Shown here: positions 22,873 through 35,600 of the stretch, piece by piece
Layout of the letters: every line of letters starts with the position of its first letter
Position numbering within the stretch: position 1 is the first letter of the stretch
Source of the DNA: Prinia subflava
Lineage: Eukaryota; Chordata; Aves; Passeriformes; Cisticolidae
Direction of reading: 5' to 3'
Assembly (NCBI RefSeq): GCF_021018805.1
Contig: NC_086248.1
Span: forward strand, 58,223,485-58,287,484
Length of the DNA: 64,000 bases
Translations under genes and position numbers: made by a program
Notes under the pieces: model-generated
Database searches by the model: none
What the model saw: the letters and a program-made list of their open reading frames with translations, nothing else
What the model was told of the DNA's origin: nothing

Positions 22873-23801
22873 CAATGAAATGATGTATAAAAACTTACAA
22901 ATCTGAGAACTTAACTATACACAAAAAGATGATATTCAGTTTAAACATATACACAGAGAAGAGCTGTGGTTTGTGACTTGCCCTCTCCCACCCCTCCCCC
23001 CAAACACACACTGTCTCCATTTATGATGGGGCACTTTTTCTGTCCACTTACACCTTCTGTTGGCCCAGTAATTGCTCAGTGAGCCTCACTGCTGCTGTCA
23101 GTTTAGGTTTTTAGACTACCAGCAAAAAATCTGGGCATCTATATAAAATAGTAAAAATCAACAACTTGATTTTTAACACAAAGATGCAGTACTACCATCA
23201 GCAGTAACTAAAACTACAGAATTCACCCTTTCAGTTTTTGCAGGCTTTGTCTTGGCTTTCAGAAGAACAGGACTCTCATAGAGTAGAACGAATTTCCCAG
23301 CCAGCACTACAGATTCATTTTTAAACAACCATGATCCCCTGTTGCTAGAACACCGCTTTTACTCCCTCTTAACTCATGCCATTGGGCCAAATGAAATCAT
23401 GGACATTCCTTGTCTGAGTAAGGGATAAAGCTTTTCTCTCTCCTTCCATCCAGAATGACTCAAACCTCCACATGGCTAACAATACACGCATGTGCTGCAC
23501 TAACGACGGAGCAGTGCTCACCAGTATGCCACTTCTCTAGTTTCCTTGGTAGCTTGGGTCACAACACTTACCTATTGGCTTCTCTTCAACAGGTCAATAA
23601 AAATGCACACAGCTCAGGACATTTCCAATTTGGTTAAAAGAAACCTGTGCAATGACTAGCTTTGTCAAACAACTAAAAGACATTCCAGGCTGAATCTGAG
23701 AGCAGATGGCCAGTTACTTAAAAAGGATGTGTGCATTTATTTACCTGTACCAAATGTACACAGAGACACTTTATATATAAATCTTTATACATATACAGTA
23801 T

Positions 23802-23821
23802 TTATATATATATATATATAA
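23802..23821. repeat. (TA)n microsatellite
   Basis: About nine TA units lie within a wider AT-rich patch (23765-23825) in the ZBTB2 3'UTR. Confidence 0.9.
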
Positions 23822-24509
23822 AGATTGCCATCACATTACTATTACAGCTACTTAAGTCAAAATTTGACTAAGCAATGACTTTGCTTGACTCTGAAACAGA
23901 TACCCAAAGGCATACTTGAAGGAAAACATATGGCTAAAAGAAAACCAACACCCTCAGCTCTTTTTAACTCAATGAACAGAGATTTCTGCATTCCTTGAGA
24001 AAAGTTCTGAGGGCTTAGGTTATAACCTTAATCAACTTGCATGCAGACTTGTTAAGACCATGGTGTTTAATCTGCCAGATCTCAAAACGCCTTCTACCAG
24101 GGAAACTAAAATACATATATCCTTTGCTTACCAAACTGATACTCTGTTTCTTGTTACACTCATCATTGTATCTAAATACACTTTTAAGCAATCTAAATTT
24201 TGTTTAAAATCTATTAAATTTGGAATAACTAATACTATCAACATAGTTAGCTGGATTGTTTTTTCACGTTCCTTTGTATTAAAATCAATTTTGTTGTGGT
24301 TTGACGCAAGAGCTTTTTGTTTGTTTTGGTGGGAGAGGCAAAGTCCAATTTCCTAATGTGCCAGTACAGTTCTGGTTGCTGAAGACAAAGGGTGGGAAGG
24401 AGGTTGCTGGAAAAGATGGCAGGGGTGAGGTAAGAGGTAGGGGGAGGAAAAAATTGATTTAATAAAAAATGAGTAAAGAAACTTTAAAAAATTGATATAG
24501 GTTTCACAT

Positions 24510-25872
24510 TCAGTCTAACAACACTGCTTCCTGCTCCTTTTTGATGGAGGCTAACACTGCGTTATCAGTCTCTGTGGCTTCTGTGTCCCCACCACCTAAC
24601 AGAATGGAGCGATCTTCTTCTAGTGTAAAGACAGAGTTTTGATTTTGGCACGAATGTTTGACTACTTCATTGGGAGTTGAAAAAGTTTTGTCACACAAGT
24701 TACATTTGTAGGGCTTGTTGGTCTGTACTAACATGTTGTCCATTTGACTGCCTTCCTCAAAAGTACAGAGCTCTAGAGTCTGTTTATCCACCATCGTGTA
24801 CGTGTCCATGCTCTGGTTTAGGCACACGTGTCTGGCAGCCTGGTTAGCCCTACAAAAGCTTTTGTCACAAGTGCTGCACTTGAAGGGCTTCCCCGTGTGT
24901 ATGTACATGTGCTCCCTCCAGTGGCTCTTCTGAATAAATTTGCGACCACAGATGGAACATTCGTATTTCCGTCTCTTTACCTCCCTCTCTTGATCTGCCT
25001 GCTCCAGGTTGTCAATGTCTGCGATATCGGAAGGGGGAGGCGTCTCTGACTGCTGCTGCCCATCAATTATTGGGGAGTCTGAGATCTGCTGCAGCTCGCT
25101 GTCACTAATCATCCCCGCTTCAGGCACTTCCATGGCATCTTTATCAGCTGTGTTGTTACAGAGAGACAAAGAAATGTTACTTTCTCCCTGCTGGCTAGAT
25201 GTGAAGGGAACTCCCGTGTGGATCTGCAGGTGCTCCCGCAAACTGCTGCGCAGGTTGAACCGGCGGCCACAGAGGTGACAGGCATAGTACTTGGGGAAGC
25301 TTCCGTTCCTTTTCATAATGCTTGGCTTGACGTGTGCTATTGTGAGAGAGGTGGGCTGTTCATCTGAAGAAGATGCTTCCATATTGGCCTCTTCTCCTGA
25401 AGGGGAATTATTACCAGCAGCAGACACCAGTTCTGGAGACAGAGAGGACGGCAATGGGTCAGAAGCAGACATATTTGTCCGGGTCACTTGTGGCAGATTT
25501 GCACCCAACTGCGAGAGCTGTGAGCCTTCCGAAGCCTGCTCTTGGTTCATCCGTGATGTCTGAGGCCGTGGTTCTCGCCCAAGTTTGTCAGTCGCTGACG
25601 TGACCTTAGTGGGATGTCTTATCTGGTGATCTGCAATCTGAATGCCATATAATGAAGATGCTAATGGAAAGACTTGATCTGGATGAGAAAAAGTTCCCTG
25701 ACTTGCAAGGCTGGCCTCTTGAATTAGTGGATATGCATGCAGAAACTTTATTCCCTGTTCTAGTCGAACTGGGTCAATGAGTTGTGGTGCCATCTTCCCA
25801 GTGTACATCAAATGCAAGAGATAACTGAAGATATCAGGCTGGATGTCGGTCGCTTTCAAACGGACACATTCA
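24510..25872 (-). CDS. ZBTB2: ZBTB2 second coding exon: end of BTB domain, linker, four zinc fingers
   Basis: ZBTB2 is a nuclear BTB/POZ zinc-finger transcription factor, known mainly as a repressor and linked to p53/p21 control and unmethylated CpG promoters. This exon starts after the acceptor ...CACCTTTCAG at 25873, completing a Ser codon, and ends at TGA 24510-24512. It encodes residues 58-511 of a 511-residue protein (human 514). It begins SECVRLKATDIQPDIFSYLL, the rest of the BTB fold. Zinc finger 1 lies near residues 256-276 (C..C, H..H), finger 2 near 363-383, and fingers 3 (390-408) and 4 (448-466) end in H-x-C and are of C2HC type. The C-terminus ends IKKEQEAVLLD. An acidic linker (DIADIDNLEQADQ) and basic VKRRK precede finger 2. 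Conservation with human is very high. Confidence 0.98.
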
Positions 25873-27822
25873 CTGAAAGGTGAAACAAAGTTATAAATAA
25901 GACATAAGGAAAATATTTTTTTCCAGTTCTAGGTTATTCAAGCCTTGATAAAAATAGGAGGTTTCTACTTAAATTCAAAAGACAGAATCTGCAATAAATA
26001 TTAAGTGAAATGCTTTACTGTAAAAGAGCTAATCTTAGGAGCTACTTGAAAGATGCTTTCTTTCCTCAGTGAAGTAACTGGCTTGAAAGAAAAGCTGTCC
26101 CATTACAATCTATATCATTTTAAACTGCTGTTAAATTGTAAATGTGTTGTCACATATTAATATATTTTGTACGCTTGGCCGGATTCAAACACATCTGTAG
26201 TGAAATTAAAACCTGTGAGCATGGGACTTTGAATTCACAGTCCAATAAATTCTTCTCAGTATTTAGCCCTGAAAACACCTAAAATTCATCTGGCACTTGC
26301 TTGCTGGGCTTCTGTGTCCTACTAGGGTTTATAGCTACAGTTCTGCAAATTTGTGGTATCACATTGTCCCAAGTGCATTATGATCCAGAAACCATGGACA
26401 GGGTGTGAATTCTCCCGGGGATCTGATGCAACAGGTGTAACCCGTGGAGTCCAGGTTCCTTACACAGCAGAACAGCAGCTTTTTTCCTTGAACAGGGAGG
26501 GAGAAACAGCCACACCAGTGGACTGCCTGGTCAGCCTAGCAGTCCCTTGATTAGAGCACTCAAAGGGAGAGGTTTTGGCTGTGATGCCCTCTTCAGCCCA
26601 ACAGGACTGAAACCAACACCACCCTCCAGCTCAGAGTGTGCCCTCTGCATCAACCTTTATGATGCTCTGGGCTGAGACATCTACCACTGCTCTAGCTAAA
26701 GCTGTATCTCTGTGCAGAAAGTAAGGCAAGGTTCACAGAAGAAAGAAAACTCAGAACATCTTTGTGAGGTCACTTAGCTAACAGGAAAGGGACTGGGATT
26801 CTAATTATTTTTCATAAATATTTGTAGCTTCTCTATTAAAAACAAGCATAAATAAACCACAGAAATTCAGAAATGGACATGATTGTGTGCTGCGGTCTGA
26901 ATGCTCTAACTGTAGTAGGTAACCAAGCTGAGGAGGAAATTATAGCAAATTCTTCCATTTCTTGAGGTGCACCCTTCTTGAGCTCTCTCTGTGACTGCTT
27001 CTGAATTCAGATATATGACTCAAAAGTAAACTTTGTAGTGCTGTCTTCCAAAGATGACTGTGTGCTCTTGATGGAGCATCAAGTCTGGTAACATCTGCCT
27101 GCAGTCCTGTTTCAGAAATGCAAATGCACTTCTGTCCTAGCAGTTCACTTCTGGATAAGAACTCTCAGCCAAAGAGTTAAGTGTGAATCACTTAACATAA
27201 AACTTTTTGAGTTAGTTCAAGTATTTTGGAAAAAGACCAAAAAGTCTTTAAAGTGGTCTTACACTTTGGTGATCTTTTCAATCTCTTCCATGTAAGCCTG
27301 CAGTACAAAAAAAACCCCCAAAAATCCCCCACAGAGTACCACAAACACCTTTATTTCCCTCCATTATGTAGTATTTTTTTATTTAATTGACGATAAACTG
27401 CAAAGAAATAAAACACATACACCTCTTTTATAAGTTTATTTCTCAAAACCTCCTAGCAAGTACTTATTGGATTGTATATAATTTTACACAAATGTCAAGA
27501 ACAGTGTCAAGACAGAGTAGAAGATAGTGAGTGGGGGGAAGGAAATGCAGGAGAGAAGACAGTATCCTTGAAGTATTCAATTGTAGAAATTCAATTTTCT
27601 ATACTTTTTTAAGGATAAAGAATTTGTCCTAAATTATAAAACTAGTGTTAATGAATCACAGTTCAACTTTAACATGTTTTTAAGTGAGGTTTTAGTTTGC
27701 AGTTAAGACTGGATTCCACGTTCTTTATGTCATAACACGAAGCAAAAAGAACATTTTGTTGCTAGACTTCCTTAGCTTAGTTAACTGAACAACACTTAAA
27801 CAGTGAACCTTTTTAGAGTTAC
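25873..27822 (-). other. ZBTB2: ZBTB2 intron between coding exons
   Basis: A phase-2 GT-AG intron with donor AG|GTAACT (minus strand) and acceptor CTTTCAG. I see no exon, RNA gene or clear repeat in it. Confidence 0.85.
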
Positions 27823-27995
27823 CTGGTTTGATGAACAAACAACATCTTGAAGTAGTTGGAGAAAGAAGCGAGGACAGATTTGTGTGCCTTGAAGTAGACA
27901 TCTCCAATGGCAACTGTGCAGTCACACAGGAAACCAAACTCTCTCTGAGCATTTAGCTGCTGCAGCAGAATAAGTCCATGGTTGGCCAAATCCAT
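27823..27995 (-). CDS. ZBTB2: ZBTB2 first coding exon: start codon and BTB N-terminus
   Basis: This exon encodes residues 1-57 plus two bases of codon 58. It starts [20 protein letters not shown], the standard ZBTB2 start, at 27995, preceded by an A-rich leader (GTGTAAAAAA). The exon itself begins at 28006 after the acceptor CTTTTCAG, leaving 11 nt of 5'UTR here. The BTB core follows ([20 protein letters not shown], then [12 protein letters not shown]). BTB domains mediate dimerisation and corepressor binding. In-frame codons upstream of the ATG lie in the intron and are not used. Confidence 0.97.
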
Positions 27996-28006
27996 TTTTT
28001 TACACT

Positions 28007-31000
28007 CTGAAAAGCAAATGACTTTCATGTAAAACTTAACAGTAGATGCACAGATGCAACAGTAGCTGTCTCTTAACACATATTTTCTCCAATATCCAGA
28101 TGCCGTACTTTAGTAACACATCTTAATCCCAAGTTACTGTATAAAAGATACCTTACACATAGGCAAGGATTTCTCTTTCATGATGGGCAATGTGATTCAC
28201 AAAGGCGTGAGTGATTTGCCAAGGTGTAAAGAGCAAAGGAGAACTAGGACCAAAGTGTTCTGAAAAGGCATGGTGTGGGTACTTGGATACAGAAATATAA
28301 ATAGCTAAGGAAGAGGAAGATATATTAACAAACCTATACAGAGTGGGAAAAGGAAAATGTTTTGGTTGCTACTTGTCTGCTCAAATAGGAAAACTGAATT
28401 TCCTTTCTGATGTCAGTCACTCTCACCTACACTGGTGGGAGTGACACAACCCAATAAAAGACAAGTTAGATACTTTTAACCTGGATTTTCAGTGTCTTTG
28501 TACAGCTTTTACCTAAAAGTTACGGGTCCATCCAGCTGAATCCAAGCCCTGCATTAAATAACCAACACTTGTGATGGTTATGCCCTCTCCTGGGAAATAC
28601 CACATACAGACCTGAATCTTCCCAGGCTCAAACAGTGAGTTCATTCTAGGTACTGGCAAGCCTTCTGGACTATCAGTACAGGAGGGGTCAATCTTTTCAC
28701 CTGATAACTATTGATTTATTTATTGAGACCAGCCACAACAGCATTTTTAAGAAGTCTGCATGCCTCATACCTGCCTAGCAAATCAAGAAACTCAGAGGGT
28801 GAGAGGTGCAGTTCTATCCATGCTGGACATTTGCACCAGGCAGGATAACCCCTGGAAGCTCCCTAGGCCAGGGCTCCCCCAGCCCCTCACTCTCCTGGGC
28901 AACTCCTTGTACCTGAAGGCTGCCCACAAAGAACTACCTAAGAGCTATAAACTTTTCTAAAGGACTTAAGGGCAGCCTTGGAAGCAAAAATCGGTAACTT
29001 TGGGGGGGAAAAATAGAAAGGAAAACACATTAGGACAGTTACCCAAGGTTGGATGGATGGATGGACAGACAGATGGATGGATGGATTTAGGGCTAGTAAG
29101 ATCAGAGAGTGGAAACAAACTTAATCAAAGCAAACAGATTTGGGGGGAAAAAAAAGTGAAAGTATGAAGCAGTGTAGATCTGTACATAAACATAAAACAG
29201 CAAGAGAAGCCAACAAAATTCCTGGCCATGTAATGCCAAGAACAGAAACGGAACAGAAGAGAAGAGAACAGAAAGAGAAGATGAAACTAGAAGTGGACCA
29301 AAAGGTTTATAAAAAGTCTTGAGTATTTTCCCCTCTAAACTTAACAGCAAGTTATTGAAATTTTAAGTCAAGTTCAAGCAGTTCTTCTATACAGTAAGAG
29401 CATGGCTTTTTGGGAAAGAGAACAGAAGTGTATTCCACATATGCCAGTATGCTTAGTTGCTGGAGAAGCAAGTATTTCTACTTGCTGGACAGGGAAGAAT
29501 TCCCTTGTATTTAAAGCAATAACCAGGCTGACCAAATGCATTCCTCTGCACTCACATGAGATCAGAACTCACTGGACACAGGGGTGTAAAGACAAAGAAA
29601 GAAATTCAGTGTAAGATACAGTTGATTATTTTCTTACAGTTAATAAGACAAAAAGAAGTTTGGTTTCAGCTCTCTTTAGGCACATATCCTCCTCCCTAAA
29701 CTAGTGTTTGTATAACTAAGTTTGTACATACAATATGCTAAGACTCTCTCCCTCTCTCCACAAGAGGGAATACTTGCTGTCAGCAGGAACAAAAATCATG
29801 TTCGGTGTTATTTAATCCTGCAAGATGCCCCATGCGGGTGATGTAACAGAAATCACACTAGAGTTTGGGGGTTTTTTACCTTTAATTTAGATTATTAATG
29901 TGTTCTACTTTTTTAAATTCAGTCTGTTTGCACTTGGACAACAAAACTTGCCGAGCAGAGCAAACCACCGATGTGAGGGCACTCCAAGCCAGACAAGCAT
30001 TCTTTCTAGTTATTACCGTCTTAAGTGTGTTTAGTTTGGAGCTTCACTCCTACCCCAAACAGCAAGCCCTTCCTTAGAGACCCGAACTGATCTTTTAAAA
30101 AAATGATACATGTGAACAACATTGTGTTTTGCATATATCTGGATGATATTTAAAGGCTCTAGCTAAAAGCACGACAGTAATTACACTATGAGGAAATGAC
30201 AGGGCAGATGAAAAGAGCGAGGAAAGCGCTTTGTACATTATAGGTATGCGTGTGCTCAGGAATTTTCCCCGTAGCTAAATGAAATGGTGATGAGCACCGG
30301 CGAGGCCGTATTCCCGTGCTGACCGATTCAACAAGTGTGTGAAGCACTCGCTGTGCCCCGGAACCCCGTGGGGACCGTCCCTCCCGGCGCGGCCCGCTCT
30401 GCCGCGGCTCTGGACATTACCTAACGGGCTCAGCGCTGGCTGAGGGGCCGCGCGGGGCGAGCCCGTCCGGGGAGGGTGCTCGGTCCGGGGACCCCGCAGG
30501 GAAAAGGGGGCGGCACAAGCCCCCGGTAACACCGGGGAAGCGCCGGTAGCGCACGGCGGGAGCGCGCGGGGTCCGAGCAGCCAGCCGGGCTCTCAGCGAA
30601 CCGGTCAGGCACGGCGCTTCCCGCTCTGCTCTCGTACCCCGGGCACCGAACCTCGACAGCACCGAGCCCGCGGCGCTGCTCCCGCTCCGACGGCAGAGGG
30701 CACCGGCCCGGGCCCGGCCGCTCACAGACGTGCGGCACCTCCCGCAGCGGCGGCAGCCGCCCGCTCGGCCTTCGCCCTCACCCCGGGCGGCGGGCGGGGA
30801 CCCGTGATGGGCCCGGGCCCCGGCCTGGCCCCGCCCGCCGCGACGGGTCGGGACGGCGCGCGCCCCTGCCCTGCCCCCCAGCCCCGCCGGCGCGCGCCGC
30901 CGGGGCGCTCTCGCCTTGTCCGCGCCGGGGGCGTGTCCGGCCGCGCGCCCGCTCCATGCCCGGAGCACGCTCGGCCCCAGTGCGGGAGCGGACGGCGCCC

Positions 31001-31769
31001 TCCCATTGGCCGGCGGGGCGGAAGGCCGGGCGGCCGCGCGCCGCTCTCACTGGCTGCGCCCCGCCCCTCCCTCCTGCCGCTGGCCCCGCCCGCCGCCCCC
31101 CCGCGCACGCCACGCGCGCACGGACGGGACGGAGACGGCGCGCGAGACGCAGCGCGAGCGGAGCCGCCAGGGCGCGCGAGACGGGAAGAGCCGGCGCCGC
31201 CGCCGCCGCCAGGGCCGGCCCATCCCAACCTGCCGGGGGGGGGGACGGGGGACAGGCGGGGCCGCCCCGCCCCGCGCGCGCCGGATCCCGCTGCTGCCGC
31301 CGCCGCCGCCGCCGAAGGGGGCGGGAGGGAGGGAGGGAGCGCGGGCCTCAACCGGCCGAGCCGAGCGCCGCGCCGGGCGGCACCGGCCCCCCCCGGCCCC
31401 CTCCCTCTCTCCTTCCCTCTCCGCGACCCACCCACTCTCCTCCGGCTCGGCCCGGCCCTCCCCTCGGTGCGCACCCATACCCCCCCGTACCGTGTCCCGG
31501 ATGGAGCGGCCCGGCCCGGTCCGGCCCGGCGGGGATTCACCGGGCAGTTCCACCTCCCGCCCCGCGCCCCCTCGGCCCGCTCGGACCCGGCAGGGCCCGG
31601 GGCGTCCCTCGCACACAATGCGGAGGTAGGGCCGAGCAGGCCCCGCCGCGCCCCCGCCGCCGCCGCCTGAGCCCGGGCCGAGGCCGGCGCGACGGGGCCG
31701 GGCGCACGTGCGGGCGGCGGGGCCGGGCTGCCCCGCGGGGCGGGCGCGGCGCGGCCGGTGCTCGCTCAC
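28007..31769 (-). other. ZBTB2: ZBTB2 intron 1 (5'UTR intron)
   Basis: This runs from the proposed donor CAG|GTGAGCGAG in the CpG island to the acceptor at 28007. The left part is AT-rich with a GATG simple repeat; the right part is inside the CpG island. No coding exon is seen. The donor choice is tentative (see exon 1 entry). Confidence 0.55.
29051..29086. repeat. (GGAT)n / GACA simple repeat
   Basis: GGATGGATGGATGGACAGAC is followed by AGATGGATGGATGGAT, an imperfect tetranucleotide microsatellite in ZBTB2 intron 1. Confidence 0.9.
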
Positions 31770-31900
31770 CTGGGGGGCGTGGGGGCCGCCGGGTGGCGCC
31801 GCGCGGGGGCCGCCGCCGTCTCCGCGCCCGGCAGCAGCAACAACGGAGTCAGCGCGGCGGCGGCGGCGGCGGCTTTTCCTGTCCGGTTACGTTCGGGTCA
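31770..31900 (-). other. ZBTB2: Candidate ZBTB2 non-coding exon 1
   Basis: The best minus-strand donor in the island is CCCCCAG|GTGAGCGAG with the exon ending at 31770. Its right edge (transcription start) is only a guess near 31900, beside a TCACATGA motif. A second possible donor, TTAG|GTAATG at about 30420, would imply a start further left near the CCAAT box at 31003. Both could be used. Confidence 0.4.
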
Positions 31901-31907
31901 CATGACC
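31896..31907. promoter_or_regulatory. E-box/CLEAR-like element GGTCACATGACC
   Basis: A CACATG E-box is flanked by GGT and ACC, close to the extended site GTCACGTGAC bound by USF and MiT/TFE factors. It lies at the presumed ZBTB2 start region. Binding is inferred only from the motif. Confidence 0.4.
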
Positions 31908-32640
31908 GGGAGCGGAGCACAGAGGCTGCGGCGAGGAGCCCCCGCCGTGGGGGAGGGGAGGCGGCGAGCGCTGTGGCGGCAGCGGGAGACACCCAGCCCC
32001 CGCCCCTCCCTCCGCGCCCGCCCCACTGCCGGCACCGGGAACGGGAGCGGCCCTCCCGCCCTCCGGGCACCCCCGGGGCAAAGCCGCTGCTCCCGTCCTA
32101 GCGGGGCGCGCTGCCCCTTTAAAACTCCCGGGCGGCGGAGGCCGGTGTGGCCCCCCTGCACCCCCCGCCGCATCCAGCGCCGCGGGATAACGGGGATCGC
32201 GGCGGCGTGCGGGGCCGGGATGGGATGGGGCGGTGCCGTGCCGCGCTGCGCCGCCGCCGCCGCCTTCCCGGCGCCCGTGCGGCCTCGCCGTGGCGGCAGA
32301 GGCTCTCGGTGCCGCCGCCGGGGGGCCCCGAGCGGCCCCGCCGGGCGGTGCTTGGCGGCGGGTGCGGGATGGAGGCAGGCGTGCCGCCGGGTGCTGCCTC
32401 CCGCTCGCCGCCGGGGAGGAGTGGCGGGCGCAGGTGCGTCCCTGCGCTTCCCGCGGAGCCGCCGGGGATGGCGGAGACGGGGACGGGCCGGCAGCGGCGG
32501 GACGCGGTGTCCCGGGCCCATCGGGCACGAACTCTGAGAGCCGGCGCCCTTCTCCGCGTCACCCTGGCTGCTGCCCAGGTGTCATTTATAGCAAGTGTCG
32601 GTCCGGGGCGCCGGGAAGGGGCGGCGTGGGACCGCTCTCT

Positions 32641-35600
32641 GTGAAAGTGCCCTGAGCACGCCGTGGCTGAGCTGTCAGATGTGAGGTTACAAGTTCAGTT
32701 GTCAAAAAGAGTGATTCAGAGTACAAAAGTGGAAAGGTTGGCTCTGCTTGTGGTCTGTTCAGCTGGACGCAGGTTATTTGAAGTGGGTATTCTTAACTTG
32801 CCTTTTTAAGGGATGATATAGCTGCTGTATGTAAAAATCACATCTGCAACTTCCCACAGTGGCAGATTTGGTTGTGGTGGAGTGTGAAGGGGAGGTGGCT
32901 GTAGCAAGGCCTCGTTTTATCCAAATCCAAGGCATACTGTAGAATAATCCATGGATGCTTATAAAACTGCACCAACAGACACACCTGGAAATATGTTTAT
33001 GTCCATGATAAATAGAAAAAAATGTCGGTCTTGCAGAAGTTATTAAGTCAGAGCTGCTAGCATGGAGCAGGGATACTGTCTTCAACAAGAGGCTGGGAAG
33101 CCCTTGGATGTGATTTCTCCAGGCTGTGAATCAGTGCAGGGACAGCCTGGATACATCTGCTAAGTGGAGCAGTGGCATGGACAGAACCATTTTCAGAGAG
33201 AAACTTTGTCATTGTTGTTGAAGACTTGGTGGGTAGATGTTTGGCCAGCAATAGTTAAAGGGGGTTCCTTTGCACCTCCTGCCCTGGAGCCCTGCTCCTG
33301 CTGTCCTCCAGTCTGTTTTCTGTTGTTTATGGGGAACAGCATATGCTATAATGCCAGCTGTCTGAATTAGGTCCAGATGATGATTACCTTTTTTAAGGTA
33401 CTTATTTAGGGGCCTAGCTGTACCTGGGATGTTGTTTCCATGGTAATTAAATAAGAAGGAAAAAAGGCCCAAACTTTGAACTTTGCATCTTCACAGCAGG
33501 TTGTGGGATGGGGAGGAGGAGTCTTGTCTCTTGTCTGGTTTGTAGATTCACAGATGATTGCAGCCATCACAGGCTATTGTTGCTTTTACAGGATCTAAAT
33601 TGATAAAGGATTAGACCAGTTTGATGTGAGTCTGACTAAGCCATCTCCCACTGAAATTAATGGATGTCTTGATAGGCACAGCTTGAGTCTTTGCATCAAA
33701 TAGCTCATGAATATTAATTTATTTACCCAAGTTAAACTCCATTTGGAAAGTGCAGGTTTTTAAGACTAGTGAAGTCTTTAAAAAACCCAACAAACCAAAC
33801 CCAAACCCAACAACTTTTAATTTTAATGGAGCTGAAAACCGACTGTCTGCTGCTGTTTCAGTACTTAGAATAAAGCAGCTTAACAGAACATAATCTTTAA
33901 GACCCACCTTGAATAGCTGAGATCCTAAAAACATGTGCATTGTCGTTCAGCAGAACTCTCTGAGTTCTGCTATGTGAGCATGTGGCAGAAAGTTTATAGA
34001 GTGTATTTAACCAGTCTACTTGGCAATTTTTCCCCTGAATGGTTTCCCTTGCATTTCAGTTTTGCAAACTAAATACAAAGGGAAGAGAGTAGATGGGCAG
34101 TTGAACTCAAGTCGCCTAGTATTTGATGATCTGTCTCATTCTCCTGGAAGATATTGCAAAAGTGATATAATTTTTAACTTATTTGAGTAGGCTACTTAGG
34201 AAAACCAGTGTGTATCTGGCAGGCTTTTTTGGCCTCATTTTTATGCTGCACTTGCTTACTTGTGTGTTGGCAATTGTGTGGGATTCTCCTCTGTGCTGTC
34301 TCTGAAACTGGAGAAAAATTCACTTAGCTATGGTTTATTTGTACTAATAACAGCTCATAATTCAACTTTAAATCATCTTTATTTGGACTGCAATACTTGA
34401 ATCCAGCAATAATGCAGTTTCTAATCCTGTTGGATTCAAGGCCTGTTGAAATCTGTAGAATGATGGCTGTGTCGAGTGTAATGTTGCCCAGCTTCAGACC
34501 TTCAGTACTGACTGACACCTGAGACATGTCACCTGTGTCGCAGGGAGTGATAAGCACTCACCTGATGCATTTGGGACACCCAACTTATCATATGAATCTA
34601 AAATATTACTTCCGTCTCTTCTTTGAAGTTTCGGGTTTGTTTTTTCTGTTATAATCCATGCACATGAAATTGTAATAAAAATTTATCCATGTCTCATTAA
34701 GTGGAATTACTGTGGTTTTAGTTTTTATGTGCTGATTTTTCCTCCTGAGTTTCTATAGGTACTTGATTAGGATTTCTTTCCCACTTTTGTGACTCTCTGA
34801 AAGGACTGTTCAGACTGTTAGAGACTGTGCTACAAACATCCAAGCACGTTCTTAGTTAGGTGTGATGCTGTTGATGACCTGGTCAGTTCCTAGGTTTTGG
34901 GTTTTACTTCGGTCTGTACTGGGATTAGAGGCAGCATTTTGTGTGATAAGATCATACTTTACATTGTAAATGAGCACACTGCTGATGATCTAAGTGCTAA
35001 TAGGATGATGGAAGTGTCTGCTAATCTGAGTAAAAAGTTGCTTGAGCAGTGGGAGAAACTTGATCTAGTCTCAAGTCCTATAAGTGTGTCTTCTTGGATG
35101 AGTTCAGTTGAAGTCTGGAGTGGAATAGCAGATTTTTTTATTGCCATAGTCAAAACCTCAACAGCTCTAGTGATACTAACTAGGCTCAAATTGCTAAGAT
35201 TTTTGTGAGTTTTCAAATTTCTCAGCATTTTTGAAAAGTAAGAGAGCAGAGTCCTTGTTCTGAAGAGCTCTCTGCTCACTGGTACCTGCAACACTGCTGA
35301 TGCACTCACAGAGGAGTGGAAGCCACACAAATCTGGGAGTTGCATGTCCTAGGCACTGCTTGGGAACTGTTCCCTGAAGGTGTGGGACCCTATTTCACAT
35401 GGGTACTACTGTAGTAAAACACGAGTTTATGTCAATGCTGTAAATCTATTTTATTAGCACAGCTGCCATTTCTAACACTTCCACTTTTGATTTATGCTGG
35501 TGAGAAGCCCTGGTGGCAAGTGTGACAGCTGCAGTAGCTTCTTGCTAGAACATTGTATCTCTGGGAGTCTCCAAGCTTTCCATCCAGGACTCTGTCCTCT

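Larger units (their letters stand above)
22850..24509 (-). other. ZBTB2: ZBTB2 3'UTR
   Basis: About 1.66 kb separates the ZBTB2 stop codon from the inferred cleavage site. The end is set by a minus-strand AATAAA at 22867-22872 and a GT-rich stretch just beyond it (GGTTGTTGGTGTTCGG on the minus strand). A (TA)n microsatellite lies inside at 23802-23821. No coding frame of note. Confidence 0.7.
30270..32640. promoter_or_regulatory. ZBTB2: CpG island with ZBTB2 promoter
   Basis: More than 2 kb of very G+C-rich sequence dense in CpG contains CGG/GCC runs, GC boxes and an inverted CCAAT box (CCATTGGCC at about 31003). Flanks on both sides are AT-rich. The long open frames seen on both strands here result from lack of AT-rich stop codons and match no protein I know. 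The island overlaps the inferred ZBTB2 first exon. Confidence 0.85.

Noticed and set aside
30417..32655. Long open frames on both strands in the ZBTB2 CpG island (up to 381 codons)
   Set aside because: Arg/Pro/Gly/Ala-rich composition artefacts with no family resemblance; expected where stop codons are rare.
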